Origin: Pseudomonadota bacterium
GTDB lineage: Bacteria > Pseudomonadota > Gammaproteobacteria > Burkholderiales > Burkholderiaceae_C
Direction: 5' to 3'
DNA length: 54,708 bases
NCBI GenBank assembly: GCA_963204815.1
Contig: CAUJHQ010000003.1
Location: forward strand, 1-54,708
Shown here: positions 25,577 through 34,186 of the stretch, piece by piece
Position numbering within the stretch: position 1 is the stretch's first letter
Layout: each line of letters starts with the position of its first letter
The notes under the pieces: generated by a model
Told to the model about the DNA's origin: nothing
Seen by the model: only the letters and a program-made list of their open reading frames with translations
Databases searched by the model: none
Made by a program: the position numbers and the translations under genes

Positions 25577-26419
25577 ATGACCACCGCGACGCACCACACC
25601 CTCGTCGATGCCGCCACGCTGCGCGGCTGGGCCGGCCCGCTCGTCCTGCTGGACTGCAGCTTCGACCTCGGCGACCCCGGCGCCGGCGAACGCGCGCACG
25701 CCGCCGGCCACATTCCCGGCGCCTCGTACGCGCACCTCGACCGCGACCTGTCGGGCCCCAAGACCGGCCACAACGGCCGCCACCCGCTGCCCGAGCGCGG
25801 CGCCTTCGCCGCCACCGCCGGCCGCTGGGGCGTGCGCCCCGGCGTGCAGGTGGTCACCTACGACGCGCAGGGCAGCCCGTATGCCGCACGCGCCTGGTGG
25901 CTGCTGCGCTGGCTGGGCCACGATGCGGTGGCCGTGCTCGACGGCGGCCTCGCCGCGTGGTTGGCCGCCGGCGGCGCGCTCGCCACCGGCACCGAAGCCG
26001 CGGCGCCGTTGCCGCCCTACCCGGCCGCCGCCGCGCCGGCCATGCGCACCATCGACGCCACCGCGCTCCGGGCCGCGCTGGGCCGCGTGCGCGTGCTCGA
26101 CGCGCGCGCCGGCGAACGCTTCCGCGGCGAGGTCGAACCGCTCGACCGCGTCGCCGGCCACATCCCCGGCGCCACGCACCGCTTCTTCAAGGACAACCTG
26201 CAGGCCGACGGCCGCTTCAAGCCCGCCGCGGCGCTGCGCGCCGAGTTCGACGCCTACGCCACGCCGGCCGACCACGTGGTGCACCAGTGCGGCAGCGGCG
26301 TCACCGCGTGCCACAACCTGCTGGCGATGGCGCACGCCGGCCTCGAAGGCTCGCGGCTGTATCCGGGCTCGTGGAGCGAATGGAGTTCCGACCCGGCGCG
26401 GCCGGTCGCGGTCGGTTGA
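25577..26419 (+). CDS. sseA: 3-mercaptopyruvate/thiosulfate sulfurtransferase (tandem rhodanese)
   Basis: The enzyme transfers sulfur from 3-mercaptopyruvate (or thiosulfate) to an acceptor such as cyanide or thioredoxin. The protein (280 aa) has two rhodanese domains: an inactive N-terminal one (about 10-140; AHAAGHIPGASYAHLDRDL) and a catalytic C-terminal one (155-280) with the active-site loop HQCGSGVTACHN. C238 is the nucleophile, and the CG[ST]GVT loop is the form associated with mercaptopyruvate preference. The second domain repeats the RVAGHIPGATHRFF motif. Its promoter box TAGCAT lies 6 nt before the ATG. The sseA symbol is by family, not proven substrate. Confidence 0.9.
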   Translation: MTTATHHTLVDAATLRGWAGPLVLLDCSFDLGDPGAGERAHAAGHIPGASYAHLDRDLSGPKTGHNGRHPLPERGAFAATAGRWGVRPGVQVVTYDAQGSPYAARAWWLLRWLGHDAVAVLDGGLAAWLAAGGALATGTEAAAPLPPYPAAAAPAMRTIDATALRAALGRVRVLDARAGERFRGEVEPLDRVAGHIPGATHRFFKDNLQADGRFKPAAALRAEFDAYATPADHVVHQCGSGVTACHNLLAMAHAGLEGSRLYPGSWSEWSSDPARPVAVG

Positions 26420-26505
26420 TCGGCATCAAGCACAGGCCGCCCTGAGCAGCAACACTGCACCCCACCGCCGATCCCACCGGGTGAGGCCCCACAAGGAGAA
26501 CCGCC

Positions 26506-26946
26506 ATGTCCCTCTACAAGCGCGTCCTGGTCCCCACCGACGGCTCCGAGATCACCGCCAAGGCCGTGCAGACCGCCATCGCCATGGCGCGCCAGAACGG
26601 CGCCGAGGTCTTCACCATCGCCGTCAAGGAACCGTTCCCGTACAGCGCCATCTCCGAGATGCAGCCGGTGCCGCCGCAGGAGTTCTACGACGCGCAGGAG
26701 CGCATCGCCGCCGAGCGCGTGAAGGCCGTGATGGACGCCGCGCTGGGCGCCGGCGTGAAGTGCACCGGCCACACCGTCGAAGCGCTGCACCCCTGGGAAG
26801 CCATCATCGACCACGCGAAGGCGCACAGCTGCGACCTCATCGTGATGGCCTCGCACGGCCGCCGCGGCCTCGCCGCGCTGATGCTGGGCAGCGAGACGCA
26901 GCGCGTGCTGATCCACACCACGCTGCCGGTGCTGGTGGTGCGCTGA
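26506..26946 (+). CDS. Universal stress protein (UspA family)
   Basis: This 146-residue single-domain Usp starts YKRVLVPTDGSEITAKAV and ends with ASHGRRGLAALMLGSETQRV and PVLVVR. The nucleotide-binding motif G-x2-G-x9-G-S is present except that the first Gly is Ala (ASHG), so ATP binding is likely but not assured. AAGGAG at 26494-26499 is a strong ribosome site at correct distance from ATG 26506. It stands alone. The neighbouring restriction-modification gene starts 45 nt downstream behind a hairpin. Confidence 0.95.
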   Translation: MSLYKRVLVPTDGSEITAKAVQTAIAMARQNGAEVFTIAVKEPFPYSAISEMQPVPPQEFYDAQERIAAERVKAVMDAALGAGVKCTGHTVEALHPWEAIIDHAKAHSCDLIVMASHGRRGLAALMLGSETQRVLIHTTLPVLVVR

Positions 26947-26965
26947 CGCCGCCGTGTTGAAATCG

Positions 26966-26988
26966 CCCCCCTGAGAACCGCAGGGGGG
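26966..26988 (+). promoter_or_regulatory. Hairpin covering the ribosome site of the restriction-modification gene
   Basis: CCCCCCTG (26966-26973), loop AGAACCG, and CAGGGGGG (26981-26988) form a perfect 8-bp stem that ends 3 nt before the ATG at 26992. The GGGGGG arm is the only possible Shine-Dalgarno. No T run follows, so it looks more like a translational brake than a terminator for the stress-protein gene. Confidence 0.5.
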
Positions 26989-26991
26989 CCG

Positions 26992-29919
26992 ATGCAGGCG
27001 CAGGCATTCATCCGCAAGTGGGGCCCCGGCGGCCCGGCGTTCGACCTGAACGAACGCGCAGGCGCGCAGGCCCACTTCATCGACCTGTGCCGCGTGCTCG
27101 GCGTGCCCGAGCCGGGCGACCCCGAGCAGTACTGCTTCGAGCGCGGCCTCACCAAGACCGGCAGCGCCGGCGTGCGCACCGACGGCTTTGCCGACGTCTG
27201 GAAGCGCGGCTGCTTCGGCTGGGAATACAAGGCGCCGGGCCGCAGCCTCGAAGGCGCGCTGAAGCAGCTGATGATGTACGCGCTGCCGCTGGAGAACCCG
27301 CCCCTGCTGGTGGTGAGCGACCGCCTCGCCATCGAGGTGCACACCCATTTCACCGGCACGCCGAGCGAACGGCACCGCTTCGCGCTGGAAGACGTGGCCC
27401 GCCCCGACGTGCAGCAGCGCCTGCGCGCGCTGTGGCTGGACCCCGACGCCTACCGCCCCAAGCGCACCAACCGCGAAATCACCGAGGAAGCCGCGCGCAC
27501 CTTCGCCGGCACCGCCGACCGCCTGCGCGCCAGCGGCGTGCCCGGCCACCAGGTCAGCCACTTCCTCACGCAGTGCGTGTTCTGCTTCTTCGCCGAAGAC
27601 GTGGGGCTGCTGCCGAGCCGCCTGTTCGAGCGCCTGGTGAATGTGCAGGCCGACCCCGCGCGCCTGCGCACGCAGCTGCAGAGCCTGTTCGACACCATGC
27701 GCGCCGGCGGCCTGTTCGGCGTCGACGACGTGCCCTGGTTCAACGGCGGCCTCTTCGCCACCATCGATGTGCCCGCGCTGGACAGCGCCGACCTCGCCGC
27801 GCTGAAGGCCGCCAGCGGGCTGGACTGGAGCGCCATCGACCCCAGCATCTTCGGCACCCTGTTCGAGCGCGGCCTCGACCCCGCCAAGCGCAGCCAGCTG
27901 GGCGCGCACTACACCGACCCCGCCACCATCCTGCGGCTGGTGGAACCGGTGGTGCAGCGCCCGCTGCTGGCCGAATGGGAGGGCCACAAGGCGCGCATTG
28001 CCGCCGCCACCGGCAAGAGCAAGAAGCACGGCGACAAGCCCTGGCGCGAAGCGCAGGCGGCGTTCGTGGAGTACCTGGAACGGCTGAAGGCCTACCGCGT
28101 GCTGGACCCGGCCTGCGGCAGCGGCAACTTCCTGTACCTGGCGCTGAAGTGCCTGAAGGACATCGAGCACCAGGTCAACCTGGAAGCCGAGGCGCTGGGC
28201 CTGGAACGCCAGCACGACGTGACCGGGCCGCACAACGTGCTGGGCATCGAGCTGAACGAATACGCCGCCGAACTGGCGCGCGTGACGGTGTGGATCGGCG
28301 AACTGCAGTGGCGGCTGCAGAAGGGCTACGGCTTCAAGATGAACCCGGTGCTGGAGGCGCTGGAACACATTGAATGCCGCGACGCGGTGCTGGGGCGGGA
28401 CGGCCGTGAAGCGGCGTGGCCGGCGGCGGATGCGGTGGTGGGGAATCCGCCGTTTGTCGGGAACAAGAAGATGCGCGGCGATCTCGGTGACGACTACACG
28501 GAGAGACTTCGTGCGGCGTACAGCCACCGCGTCCCTGCCGGTGCCGATCTCGTTTGCTATTGGTTCGAGCAGGCGCGCGGGCAGATGGAGGGTGGACGAC
28601 TCACAGTTGCAGGACTTGTGTCTACGAACTCGATCCGCGGCGGGGTGAATCGTCACGTGCTGGATAGGATCGCCGCAACCTCGACGATCTTCGAGGCCTG
28701 GAGCGACGAGCCTTGGGTGAACGAAGGCGCGGCTGTTCGCGTTTCGCTGATTGCATTCGGCAAAGCCGCGACCACGCGCCTGAACGGCCGACATGTGTCG
28801 TCAGTCGCCAGCGACCTGACGGACTCCGGTGGCGACACCGCGGGTGACCTCACGACGGCCAAGCAGCTCGACGAGAACTCGAACGCGTGCTTTCAAGGCA
28901 CCAGCAAAGTTGGCGACTTCGACATCGCTCGCGACGAGGCAGTGCGGCTGCTCCTTGAGCCGAACGTCAACGGCGAGTCGAACGCTGTTGTCGTAAAGCC
29001 TTGGGCGAATGCGATGGACCTGACGCGGCGACCCTCAGAGACCTGGGTGGTCGACTTCGGCACTGAGATTGACGAACCGGACGCAGCGCACTTCGAGGCA
29101 CCATTTCGTCTGCTTGCCGAGCGCGTTCGGGCGGAGCGTGCGAAAAACAATCGCGAGGCATATCGACGCTACTGGTGGCGACACGCCGAGGCCAGATCGG
29201 GGATGCGACGTGCGCTGACGCCGTGCCCGCGCTACATCGCGACTCCGCGCGTTTCTAAGCATCGAGTCTTCGCCTGGTTGCCCAGAACGACGCTGCCTGA
29301 TACCGCCATCGTTGTCGCGTGCCGGTCCGACGACACAACTTTCGGAGTGCTTCACAGTCAACCGCACGAGCATTGGTCACTCCGCATGGGCACCTCGCTC
29401 GAAGACCGTCCGCGCTACACCCCCACCACCTGCTTCGAGACCTTCCCCTTCCCCGCCGGTCTCACCCCTGCCGACACCGCGCATCAGCGCACCGAGGCGC
29501 TGCCCGACGGCGCCGTCATCCCCGCCGGCCTGGCGCCCGAAGTGCGCAGCCATGCCGAGGCCATCGCGCGCGCCGCGAAGCGCCTGGTCGACCAACGCGA
29601 CGCCTGGCTGAACCCGCCCGAGTGGACCGAGCGCGTGCCCGAGGTGGTGCCGCTGGGTTCGACGACCTCGCCTTACCCCGACCGCATCGTGCCGAAGCCG
29701 GGCTTCGAGAAGCAGGTGGCGAAACGCACGCTGACGAACCTCTACAACGAGCGCCCGGCCTGGCTGGCGAACGCTCATGCCGCGCTCGACGCTGCGGTGG
29801 CCGCGGCCTACGGCTGGGCCGATGGCGCCACGCTGGCCGACGACGAGATCCTGCGCCGCCTGCTGGCGCTGAACCTGGAACGCGCGGCGGCCGAACGCGG
29901 CCGCCCGGGCGGCGCCTGA
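26992..29919 (+). CDS. MmeI-like (type IIL) single-chain restriction endonuclease/DNA methyltransferase
   Basis: A single 975-residue chain combines cutting, methylation and target recognition. Residues 1-150 are the nuclease part with D68-x9-E78-Y-K80 (…FADVW … WEYK), the same D-x9-ExK spacing as in MmeI. A helical spacer follows (150-300), then the adenine methyltransferase with LGAHYTDPATIL, motif I DPACGSGNF at 372-380 and motif IV NPPF at 485-488. The target recognition region (about 490-800) and a C-terminal helical domain complete it. Such enzymes methylate one strand of a short asymmetric site and cut about 20 nt away. From about 28445 to 29390 base composition falls (about 55-67% GC in sampled 60-nt lines against 70-80% on either side), so the specificity region seems imported. 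It has no partner genes and needs none. The ribosome site is in a hairpin. Confidence 0.9.
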   Translation: MQAQAFIRKWGPGGPAFDLNERAGAQAHFIDLCRVLGVPEPGDPEQYCFERGLTKTGSAGVRTDGFADVWKRGCFGWEYKAPGRSLEGALKQLMMYALPLENPPLLVVSDRLAIEVHTHFTGTPSERHRFALEDVARPDVQQRLRALWLDPDAYRPKRTNREITEEAARTFAGTADRLRASGVPGHQVSHFLTQCVFCFFAEDVGLLPSRLFERLVNVQADPARLRTQLQSLFDTMRAGGLFGVDDVPWFNGGLFATIDVPALDSADLAALKAASGLDWSAIDPSIFGTLFERGLDPAKRSQLGAHYTDPATILRLVEPVVQRPLLAEWEGHKARIAAATGKSKKHGDKPWREAQAAFVEYLERLKAYRVLDPACGSGNFLYLALKCLKDIEHQVNLEAEALGLERQHDVTGPHNVLGIELNEYAAELARVTVWIGELQWRLQKGYGFKMNPVLEALEHIECRDAVLGRDGREAAWPAADAVVGNPPFVGNKKMRGDLGDDYTERLRAAYSHRVPAGADLVCYWFEQARGQMEGGRLTVAGLVSTNSIRGGVNRHVLDRIAATSTIFEAWSDEPWVNEGAAVRVSLIAFGKAATTRLNGRHVSSVASDLTDSGGDTAGDLTTAKQLDENSNACFQGTSKVGDFDIARDEAVRLLLEPNVNGESNAVVVKPWANAMDLTRRPSETWVVDFGTEIDEPDAAHFEAPFRLLAERVRAERAKNNREAYRRYWWRHAEARSGMRRALTPCPRYIATPRVSKHRVFAWLPRTTLPDTAIVVACRSDDTTFGVLHSQPHEHWSLRMGTSLEDRPRYTPTTCFETFPFPAGLTPADTAHQRTEALPDGAVIPAGLAPEVRSHAEAIARAAKRLVDQRDAWLNPPEWTERVPEVVPLGSTTSPYPDRIVPKPGFEKQVAKRTLTNLYNERPAWLANAHAALDAAVAAAYGWADGATLADDEILRRLLALNLERAAAERGRPGGA

Positions 29920-29929
29920 ACGCAGCCGA

Positions 29930-30292
29930 TCAGGCCGCGCTGCCGGCAATGTGCCGCTTCAGCACCTCGATCGCCAGCACGGTGGCGCGCGACGCCAGCG
30001 CGTAGGCGCTGCCGGGGCCCAGCAGGCGTTCGGCACGCGCGTAGTCGCCGGCGTTGATGACGCCGGCGACGTCGGCCGCACGCGCGTGGAAGACCGCATG
30101 CGCCTGCACGCAGTCGGCGTAGGCCGGCAGCGCTCCGAACCACTCGCGCGCCGGGCCGTGCAGCCATTGGCCGTACTCGCAGGCGTCGTCGCGGGCGACG
30201 GCCTGGACGTCCAGCACTTCGCGCTCGGAGATCGCGTGGCGCAGCCGGATCTTCCAGTCGGTGTGCGAATTGATGGCGTCGTTCAGGTTCAT
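29930..30292 (-). CDS. Stand-alone CZB (chemoreceptor zinc-binding) domain protein
   Basis: The 120-residue protein is little more than one CZB domain. The zinc ligands H10 (SHTDWK), C38 (DDACEYGQWL), H65 and H69 (HAVFH) match the H-x2-W, C-x2-G-x-W, H-x3-H pattern. CZB domains sense zinc, hypochlorous acid or redox state and are usually fused to chemoreceptors or diguanylate cyclases such as DgcZ. Here it is free, with a chemoreceptor lacking CZB encoded less than 400 nt away. It could act in trans on that receptor or on a cyclase. A TACACT box (30317-30322, minus strand) lies upstream. Function is inferred from the domain only. Confidence 0.85.
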   Translation of the reverse strand: MNLNDAINSHTDWKIRLRHAISEREVLDVQAVARDDACEYGQWLHGPAREWFGALPAYADCVQAHAVFHARAADVAGVINAGDYARAERLLGPGSAYALASRATVLAIEVLKRHIAGSAA

Positions 30293-30381
30293 GCGGCAGG
30301 CCGGGGAGACGGCGCCAGTGTACCCACCGGGGCATGGTGCCGGCCGGGCCGGCCGCGCGCCGGGCGTAGCATCGGCCCACC

Positions 30382-30663
30382 ATGACCTTCGCCTACATCG
30401 CCCTCGCCCTCATCGTCGGTGCCGCCTGCGGCACGATGATGGCGTACGAACTGCGCGGCCAGCGCGCGCGCAACCCCTGGGAGCCGTGGCTGCTGTTCGC
30501 GGCCTGCGCGGCGGTCGTCATCATCGCGGCGGCCATCGTCGAGCGGCTCAACGAGAGCAGCCCCGCCAGCGCCACCGTCAAGGGCCTCAGCGTGCTGGCG
30601 GTGGGCGTGGGCTATGGCGCCGCGTACTGGCTGCGCCGGCGCAGCCGCTCGAAGGGCGGCTGA
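30382..30663 (+). CDS. Small two-helix or three-helix membrane protein of unknown function
   Basis: The 93-residue protein has hydrophobic stretches at about 3-20 (FAYIALALIVGAACGTMMA), 36-53 (PWLLFAACAAVVIIAAAIV) and 67-83 (LSVLAVGVGYGAAYWL), and a basic end (RRRSRSKGG). I do not recognise the family. Codon use and frame fit the neighbourhood, and a TAGCAT box at 30367-30372 lies 9 nt before the ATG, so it is likely a real gene. It converges on the chemoreceptor gene, with 3 nt between the stops. Confidence 0.65.
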   Translation: MTFAYIALALIVGAACGTMMAYELRGQRARNPWEPWLLFAACAAVVIIAAAIVERLNESSPASATVKGLSVLAVGVGYGAAYWLRRRSRSKGG

Positions 30664-30666
30664 GCG

Positions 30667-32229
30667 TCAGGCGCCCTGGCCGGCGCCCAGCTTGAAGAAG
30701 GCCACCGCCTGCACCAGCTGCGAGGCCTGCACCTTCAGGCTTTCGGCGGCGGCGGAAGACTCTTCCACCAGCGCCGCGTTCTGCTGCGTCGACTGGTCCA
30801 TCTGCGTCACCGCCTGGCCGACCTGGCCGACGCCGGCGTTCTGCTCGCGGCTGGCCGACGCGATCTCGCCGACGATGTCGCTCACGCGCTGGATCGACGC
30901 CACGATGTCCTGCATCGTGCGCCCGGCCTGGCCGACCAGCGCGCTGCCCTTCTCGACGCGCTCGCCGCTGGAGGCGATGAGCGACTTGATCTCGCGCGCG
31001 GCTTCGGCGCTGCGGTGCGCCAGCGCCCGCACCTCGCCGGCGACGACGGCGAAGCCGCGGCCGTGCTCGCCGGCACGCGCCGCCTCGACGGCGGCATTCA
31101 GCGCCAGGATGTTGGTCTGGAACGCGATGCCGTCGATGACGCCGATGATCTCGCCGATGCGGCGCGAGGCTTCGTCGATCGAGTTCATCGTGGCGACGAC
31201 CTCGCCGACCACCTTGCCGCCGTCGCCGGCCACCTCGCTGGCCTGGCGCGCCAGCTGGCTGGCCTGCTGGGCGCTGTCGGTGTTGTGGCGCGCGGTCTGG
31301 CCGAGCTGCTCCATCGTCGCCGCGGTCTGCTGCAGCGCGCTGGCCTGGTGCTCGGTGCGCGACGACAGGTCCTGGTTGCCCTGGGCGATCTGCGCGCTCG
31401 CGGTCGCCACCTGGTCGGCGGTGCCGCGCACGCCGGCCACCACGCGGCCCAGCGCGCCCTGCATGTCGCCCAGCGCGGCCAGCAGCGGCGAAAACTCGTC
31501 ACGCTCGCGGTCGACCACCGGCACGCCGATGTCGCCGTCGCGCACACGCTCGGCCACCTGCTGCGATTCGCGCACGCGGCGGCGCAGCTGGCGCGCGATG
31601 TAGACCGAGAATGCGCCCAGGCCGACCGCCACCGCGCCCACCAGCGCCACCAGCATGGCCAGCGTGGAGCTGACCTGGCCCTGGCCGGTCTCGATGTCGT
31701 CCGCCAGCGCCTTCAGCTGGAACTCGACGTTGCCGTCCAGTTCGACGAGCAGCTGGTTGCGCAGCGGCACCAGCTGGTCGGCCAGGTGGGCGAAGGCCTC
31801 TTCCTTGCGGCCGGCCGTGATGAGCGCGAGGTTGGCGTCGGCCAGGGCGTCGAACTGCGCCACGAGCGGCTTCACCTTCGCGAAGCGCGCCCGGCCCTGT
31901 TCGGTGAAGAGGCCGCGTTCATAGCTGGAGAGCCACTCGCCCAATGCCTTGCGCTTGCCGGCCAGATCGTCCAGCGTGGCCTTCAGCTCGGCGGGGTTGC
32001 GCGACAGCATGGCGTGGCGCAGCAGCAGCGAGGCCTGGGTGACCTTCAGTTCGATTTCGCTCACCTGGTTCAGCTGCGGTACGCGCGCCTTCCGGGTGTG
32101 CTCGGAGATCTCGTTCACGCCGTTCAGGCGCACGTACGAGTACAGCGCGATGGCGACGAGCGCGGTGACGATGATGCCGACGACGATGTAGAGGCGGCCG
32201 GAGATGCCGAGTCCTTGGTGAGATTGCAT
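30667..32229 (-). CDS. Methyl-accepting chemotaxis protein
   Basis: This is a class I receptor of 520 aa from ATG 32229. Transmembrane helix 1 is at about 12-31, followed by a four-helix-bundle periplasmic sensor (32-188), transmembrane helix 2 at 189-211, a HAMP region, and a cytoplasmic coiled coil. The kinase-control tip is [20 protein letters not shown] with [14 protein letters not shown] (385-401). The end [10 protein letters not shown] lacks a CheR/CheB-docking pentapeptide. An upstream ATG at 32289 is part of a sigma-28 -10 element, so 32229 is the start. The receptor is therefore co-regulated with late flagellar genes. Confidence 0.96.
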   Translation of the reverse strand: MQSHQGLGISGRLYIVVGIIVTALVAIALYSYVRLNGVNEISEHTRKARVPQLNQVSEIELKVTQASLLLRHAMLSRNPAELKATLDDLAGKRKALGEWLSSYERGLFTEQGRARFAKVKPLVAQFDALADANLALITAGRKEEAFAHLADQLVPLRNQLLVELDGNVEFQLKALADDIETGQGQVSSTLAMLVALVGAVAVGLGAFSVYIARQLRRRVRESQQVAERVRDGDIGVPVVDRERDEFSPLLAALGDMQGALGRVVAGVRGTADQVATASAQIAQGNQDLSSRTEHQASALQQTAATMEQLGQTARHNTDSAQQASQLARQASEVAGDGGKVVGEVVATMNSIDEASRRIGEIIGVIDGIAFQTNILALNAAVEAARAGEHGRGFAVVAGEVRALAHRSAEAAREIKSLIASSGERVEKGSALVGQAGRTMQDIVASIQRVSDIVGEIASASREQNAGVGQVGQAVTQMDQSTQQNAALVEESSAAAESLKVQASQLVQAVAFFKLGAGQGA

Positions 32230-32285
32230 GCGCGAGAGCTTTCTTGATTCGACTGACGCATTGAAATCGCCAGTTTCATCAGGAC

Positions 32286-32312
32286 TCATCGGCAAACGTA
32301 AGCAAATCTTTA
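32286..32312 (-). promoter_or_regulatory. Sigma-28 (FliA) promoter of the chemoreceptor gene
   Basis: On the minus strand TAAAGATT (32312-32305), an 11-nt spacer and GCCGATGA (32293-32286) fit TAAAGTTT-N11-GCCGATAA with two mismatches in all. It lies 56 nt before the start at 32229, in an unusually A/T-rich stretch for this genome. Confidence 0.82.
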
Positions 32313-32357
32313 GCGCCCGCGCCCGGCTTTCGTCACGAACGGCGGCGGCCCCGCCCT

Positions 32358-33143
32358 TCAGTGGTCGTGAAGAAGGCCGCGCGCCAGCACCACCACCGCC
32401 AGCCCCACCGCGAGCCAGACCAGTTGTGACAGCGTCTCGCGCCAGGCCAGCCGGCGCTGCAGCTGCGGCAGCAGGTCGGCGACGGCGACGTAGACGAAGC
32501 TGCTCGCCGCGACGACGAGCAGGTAGGGAAAGAAGTCCTTCCACGGCCCGACGATGAAGTAGCCGAGCACGCCGCCCAGCACCGCCGCCAGGCCGGAGAT
32601 CGTGTTGTAGGCCAGCGCCCGCGCGCGCGACAGGCCGGCGTTGAGCAGCACGATGTAGTCGCCCACCTCCTGCGGGATCTCGTGGGCGATGATGGCCAGC
32701 GCGGTGACCACGCCCAGCTGCACGTCGGTGAGGAAGGCGGCGGCGATGATGATGCCGTCGCAGAAGTTGTGGATGCTGTCGCCCAGCAGCACGCTCCAGC
32801 CGCCGCGGCCGGCCTGCTCGGCGTCGAAGCCGTGGTGGTGGTGGTGGTGCGGGTCGTCGCCTTCGTGGTGATGGCCGTGGCGGTACAGCTCGGCCTTCTC
32901 CAGCAGGAAGAAGAACAGCAGGCCGCCGAGCAGCGTGACGAAGAGCTCGTGCGCGTCGACGCCCGGTGATTCGAAGGCTTCGGGCAGCACGTGCAGCAGC
33001 GCGGTGCCCAGCAACACGCCGGCGGACAGGCTGACGAGGCTCTTCACCACGCGCGCCAGCAGGCCGACCGTCAGCGACGCCGCGATCAGCACGGACAACA
33101 CGCCGCCCGCCAGGGTGGCGGCCACGATGTACAGGAGGGTCAT
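32358..33143 (-). CDS. ZIP-family divalent metal transporter
   Basis: The 261-residue protein has eight predicted helices. The metal-path motifs are HNFCDG (H125-G130) in helix 4 and HEIPQEVGD (H154-D162) in helix 5, both characteristic of ZIP importers of zinc, iron or manganese. A cytoplasmic His-rich loop (about 87-104, [17 protein letters not shown]) may sense or buffer the metal. The gene lies near the stand-alone zinc-binding CZB protein, which may be coincidence. A perfect TTGACA upstream at 33199 has no -10 at the right distance. Confidence 0.94.
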   Translation of the reverse strand: MTLLYIVAATLAGGVLSVLIAASLTVGLLARVVKSLVSLSAGVLLGTALLHVLPEAFESPGVDAHELFVTLLGGLLFFFLLEKAELYRHGHHHEGDDPHHHHHHGFDAEQAGRGGWSVLLGDSIHNFCDGIIIAAAFLTDVQLGVVTALAIIAHEIPQEVGDYIVLLNAGLSRARALAYNTISGLAAVLGGVLGYFIVGPWKDFFPYLLVVAASSFVYVAVADLLPQLQRRLAWRETLSQLVWLAVGLAVVVLARGLLHDH

Positions 33144-33200
33144 GGAAGCTCGATGCAGCCGGGATTTCCCAGCCTCGATTCGATCTTATCGACCCTGTCA

Positions 33201-33226
33201 AGCGGGGCGCCGCGCGCCCCGCCGCT
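33201..33226 (-). terminator. Hairpin at the end of the dienelactone hydrolase gene
   Basis: GGGGCG (33204-33209) pairs with CGCCCC (33215-33220), extended by AGC and GCT arms with a one-base bulge. It touches the TGA of the gene read from the minus strand. The following T tract is poor. Confidence 0.35.
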
Positions 33227-34107
33227 CACGCGACGCCGTGGGCCTTGAACCAGGCCAGCGCGCGCTTCCAGCCGTCGTCGGCCGCTTCCTTGCGGTAGCT
33301 CGGCCGGTAGTCGGCATGGAAGGCGTGCGGCGCCTCGGGGTAGACGACGAACTCGCTCGCCTTCGCCGCGGCGTTGGCGGCGCCGGCGGCGGTGAGCGCG
33401 GCCTTCATCTGGTTCACCGTGTCCAGCGGGATGCCGGTGTCGGCACCGCCGTACAGGCCGAGCACCGGGCCCTTCAGCGCCGCGGCCACGTCGACCGGTT
33501 GCTTCGGGTTCAGCGGCGAGGCGGCGCCCACGAGGCGCCCGTACCAGGCCACGCCGGCCTTCACCGCCGGGTTGTGCGCGGCGTACAGCCAGGTGATGCG
33601 GCCGCCCCAGCAGAAGCCGGTGACGCCGACGGCGCCGGTGGCAGCGCCCTGCCCCTTCGCCCACGCGACGCTGGCGTCGAGGTCCTTCATGACCTGCTCG
33701 TCGGGCACCTTGGAGACGACCTCGGCGATCAGCTTGGCGATCTCGCCGTAGCTGCCGGCGTCGCCCTGGCGCACGAAGAGCTCGGGCGCGACGGCGAAGT
33801 AGCCGGCCTTCGCGAAGCGGCGCGCGACGTCGGCGATGTGCTCGTGCACGCCGAAGATCTCGCTCACCACCAGCACCAGCGGCGCGTTCGGGCGGTTCGC
33901 GGGCGCGGCGCGGTAGGCCGGCATCTTGAAGTCGCCGACCGGAATGGTGACCTCGCCGGTGACGAGGCCGGCACTGTCGGTCTTGATGGTCTGCGCGCCG
34001 ACCGGCAGCACGGCGGCGGCGAAGCCGGTGCCGACGGTGCCGCGCACGAAGCCGCGGCGGCTCAGGCCGCCGGCGGGCACGAGGGTGTCGAACTCTTCCT
34101 TCAGCAT
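33226..34107 (-). CDS. Tat-exported dienelactone hydrolase family protein
   Basis: The 293-residue protein has a twin-arginine signal (SRRGFVRG at 16-23, then a hydrophobic [10 protein letters not shown]), so it probably folds in the cytoplasm and works in the periplasm. The alpha/beta hydrolase triad of the family is present: C166 in GFCWGG, D223 in GGADTGIP, H261 in [10 protein letters not shown]. Classic dienelactone hydrolases open the lactone ring in chlorocatechol breakdown, but many exported members have unknown substrates. GGAG lies 9 nt before ATG 34107, which decides the start over a longer frame. Confidence 0.9.
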   Translation of the reverse strand: MLKEEFDTLVPAGGLSRRGFVRGTVGTGFAAAVLPVGAQTIKTDSAGLVTGEVTIPVGDFKMPAYRAAPANRPNAPLVLVVSEIFGVHEHIADVARRFAKAGYFAVAPELFVRQGDAGSYGEIAKLIAEVVSKVPDEQVMKDLDASVAWAKGQGAATGAVGVTGFCWGGRITWLYAAHNPAVKAGVAWYGRLVGAASPLNPKQPVDVAAALKGPVLGLYGGADTGIPLDTVNQMKAALTAAGAANAAAKASEFVVYPEAPHAFHADYRPSYRKEAADDGWKRALAWFKAHGVA

Positions 34108-34145
34108 GGGCAGGCTCCTCGAACGGGGGGTCGCGAAAGGCGGCG

Positions 34146-34180
34146 ATTGTAGGAATCGCGTCGCAGGCCTCTTGCACAAT
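34146..34180. promoter_or_regulatory. Divergent -10 boxes for the dienelactone hydrolase and ppx
   Basis: On the minus strand TACAAT (34146-34151) gives the hydrolase gene a leader of about 30 nt. On the plus strand CACAAT (34175-34180) is 6 nt before the ppx ATG, so that transcript would be leaderless. No clear -35 elements are visible. Confidence 0.35.
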
Positions 34181-34186
34181 GGGGCC

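Noticed and set aside
32230..32289. ATG at 32289 as start of the chemoreceptor
   Set aside because: This ATG is part of the GCCGATGA -10 element on the minus strand and would not be transcribed.
33194..33199. Perfect TTGACA (minus strand) before the ZIP transporter gene
   Set aside because: No -10 hexamer at 16-18 nt; it adjoins the neighbouring gene's hairpin, so it is probably chance.
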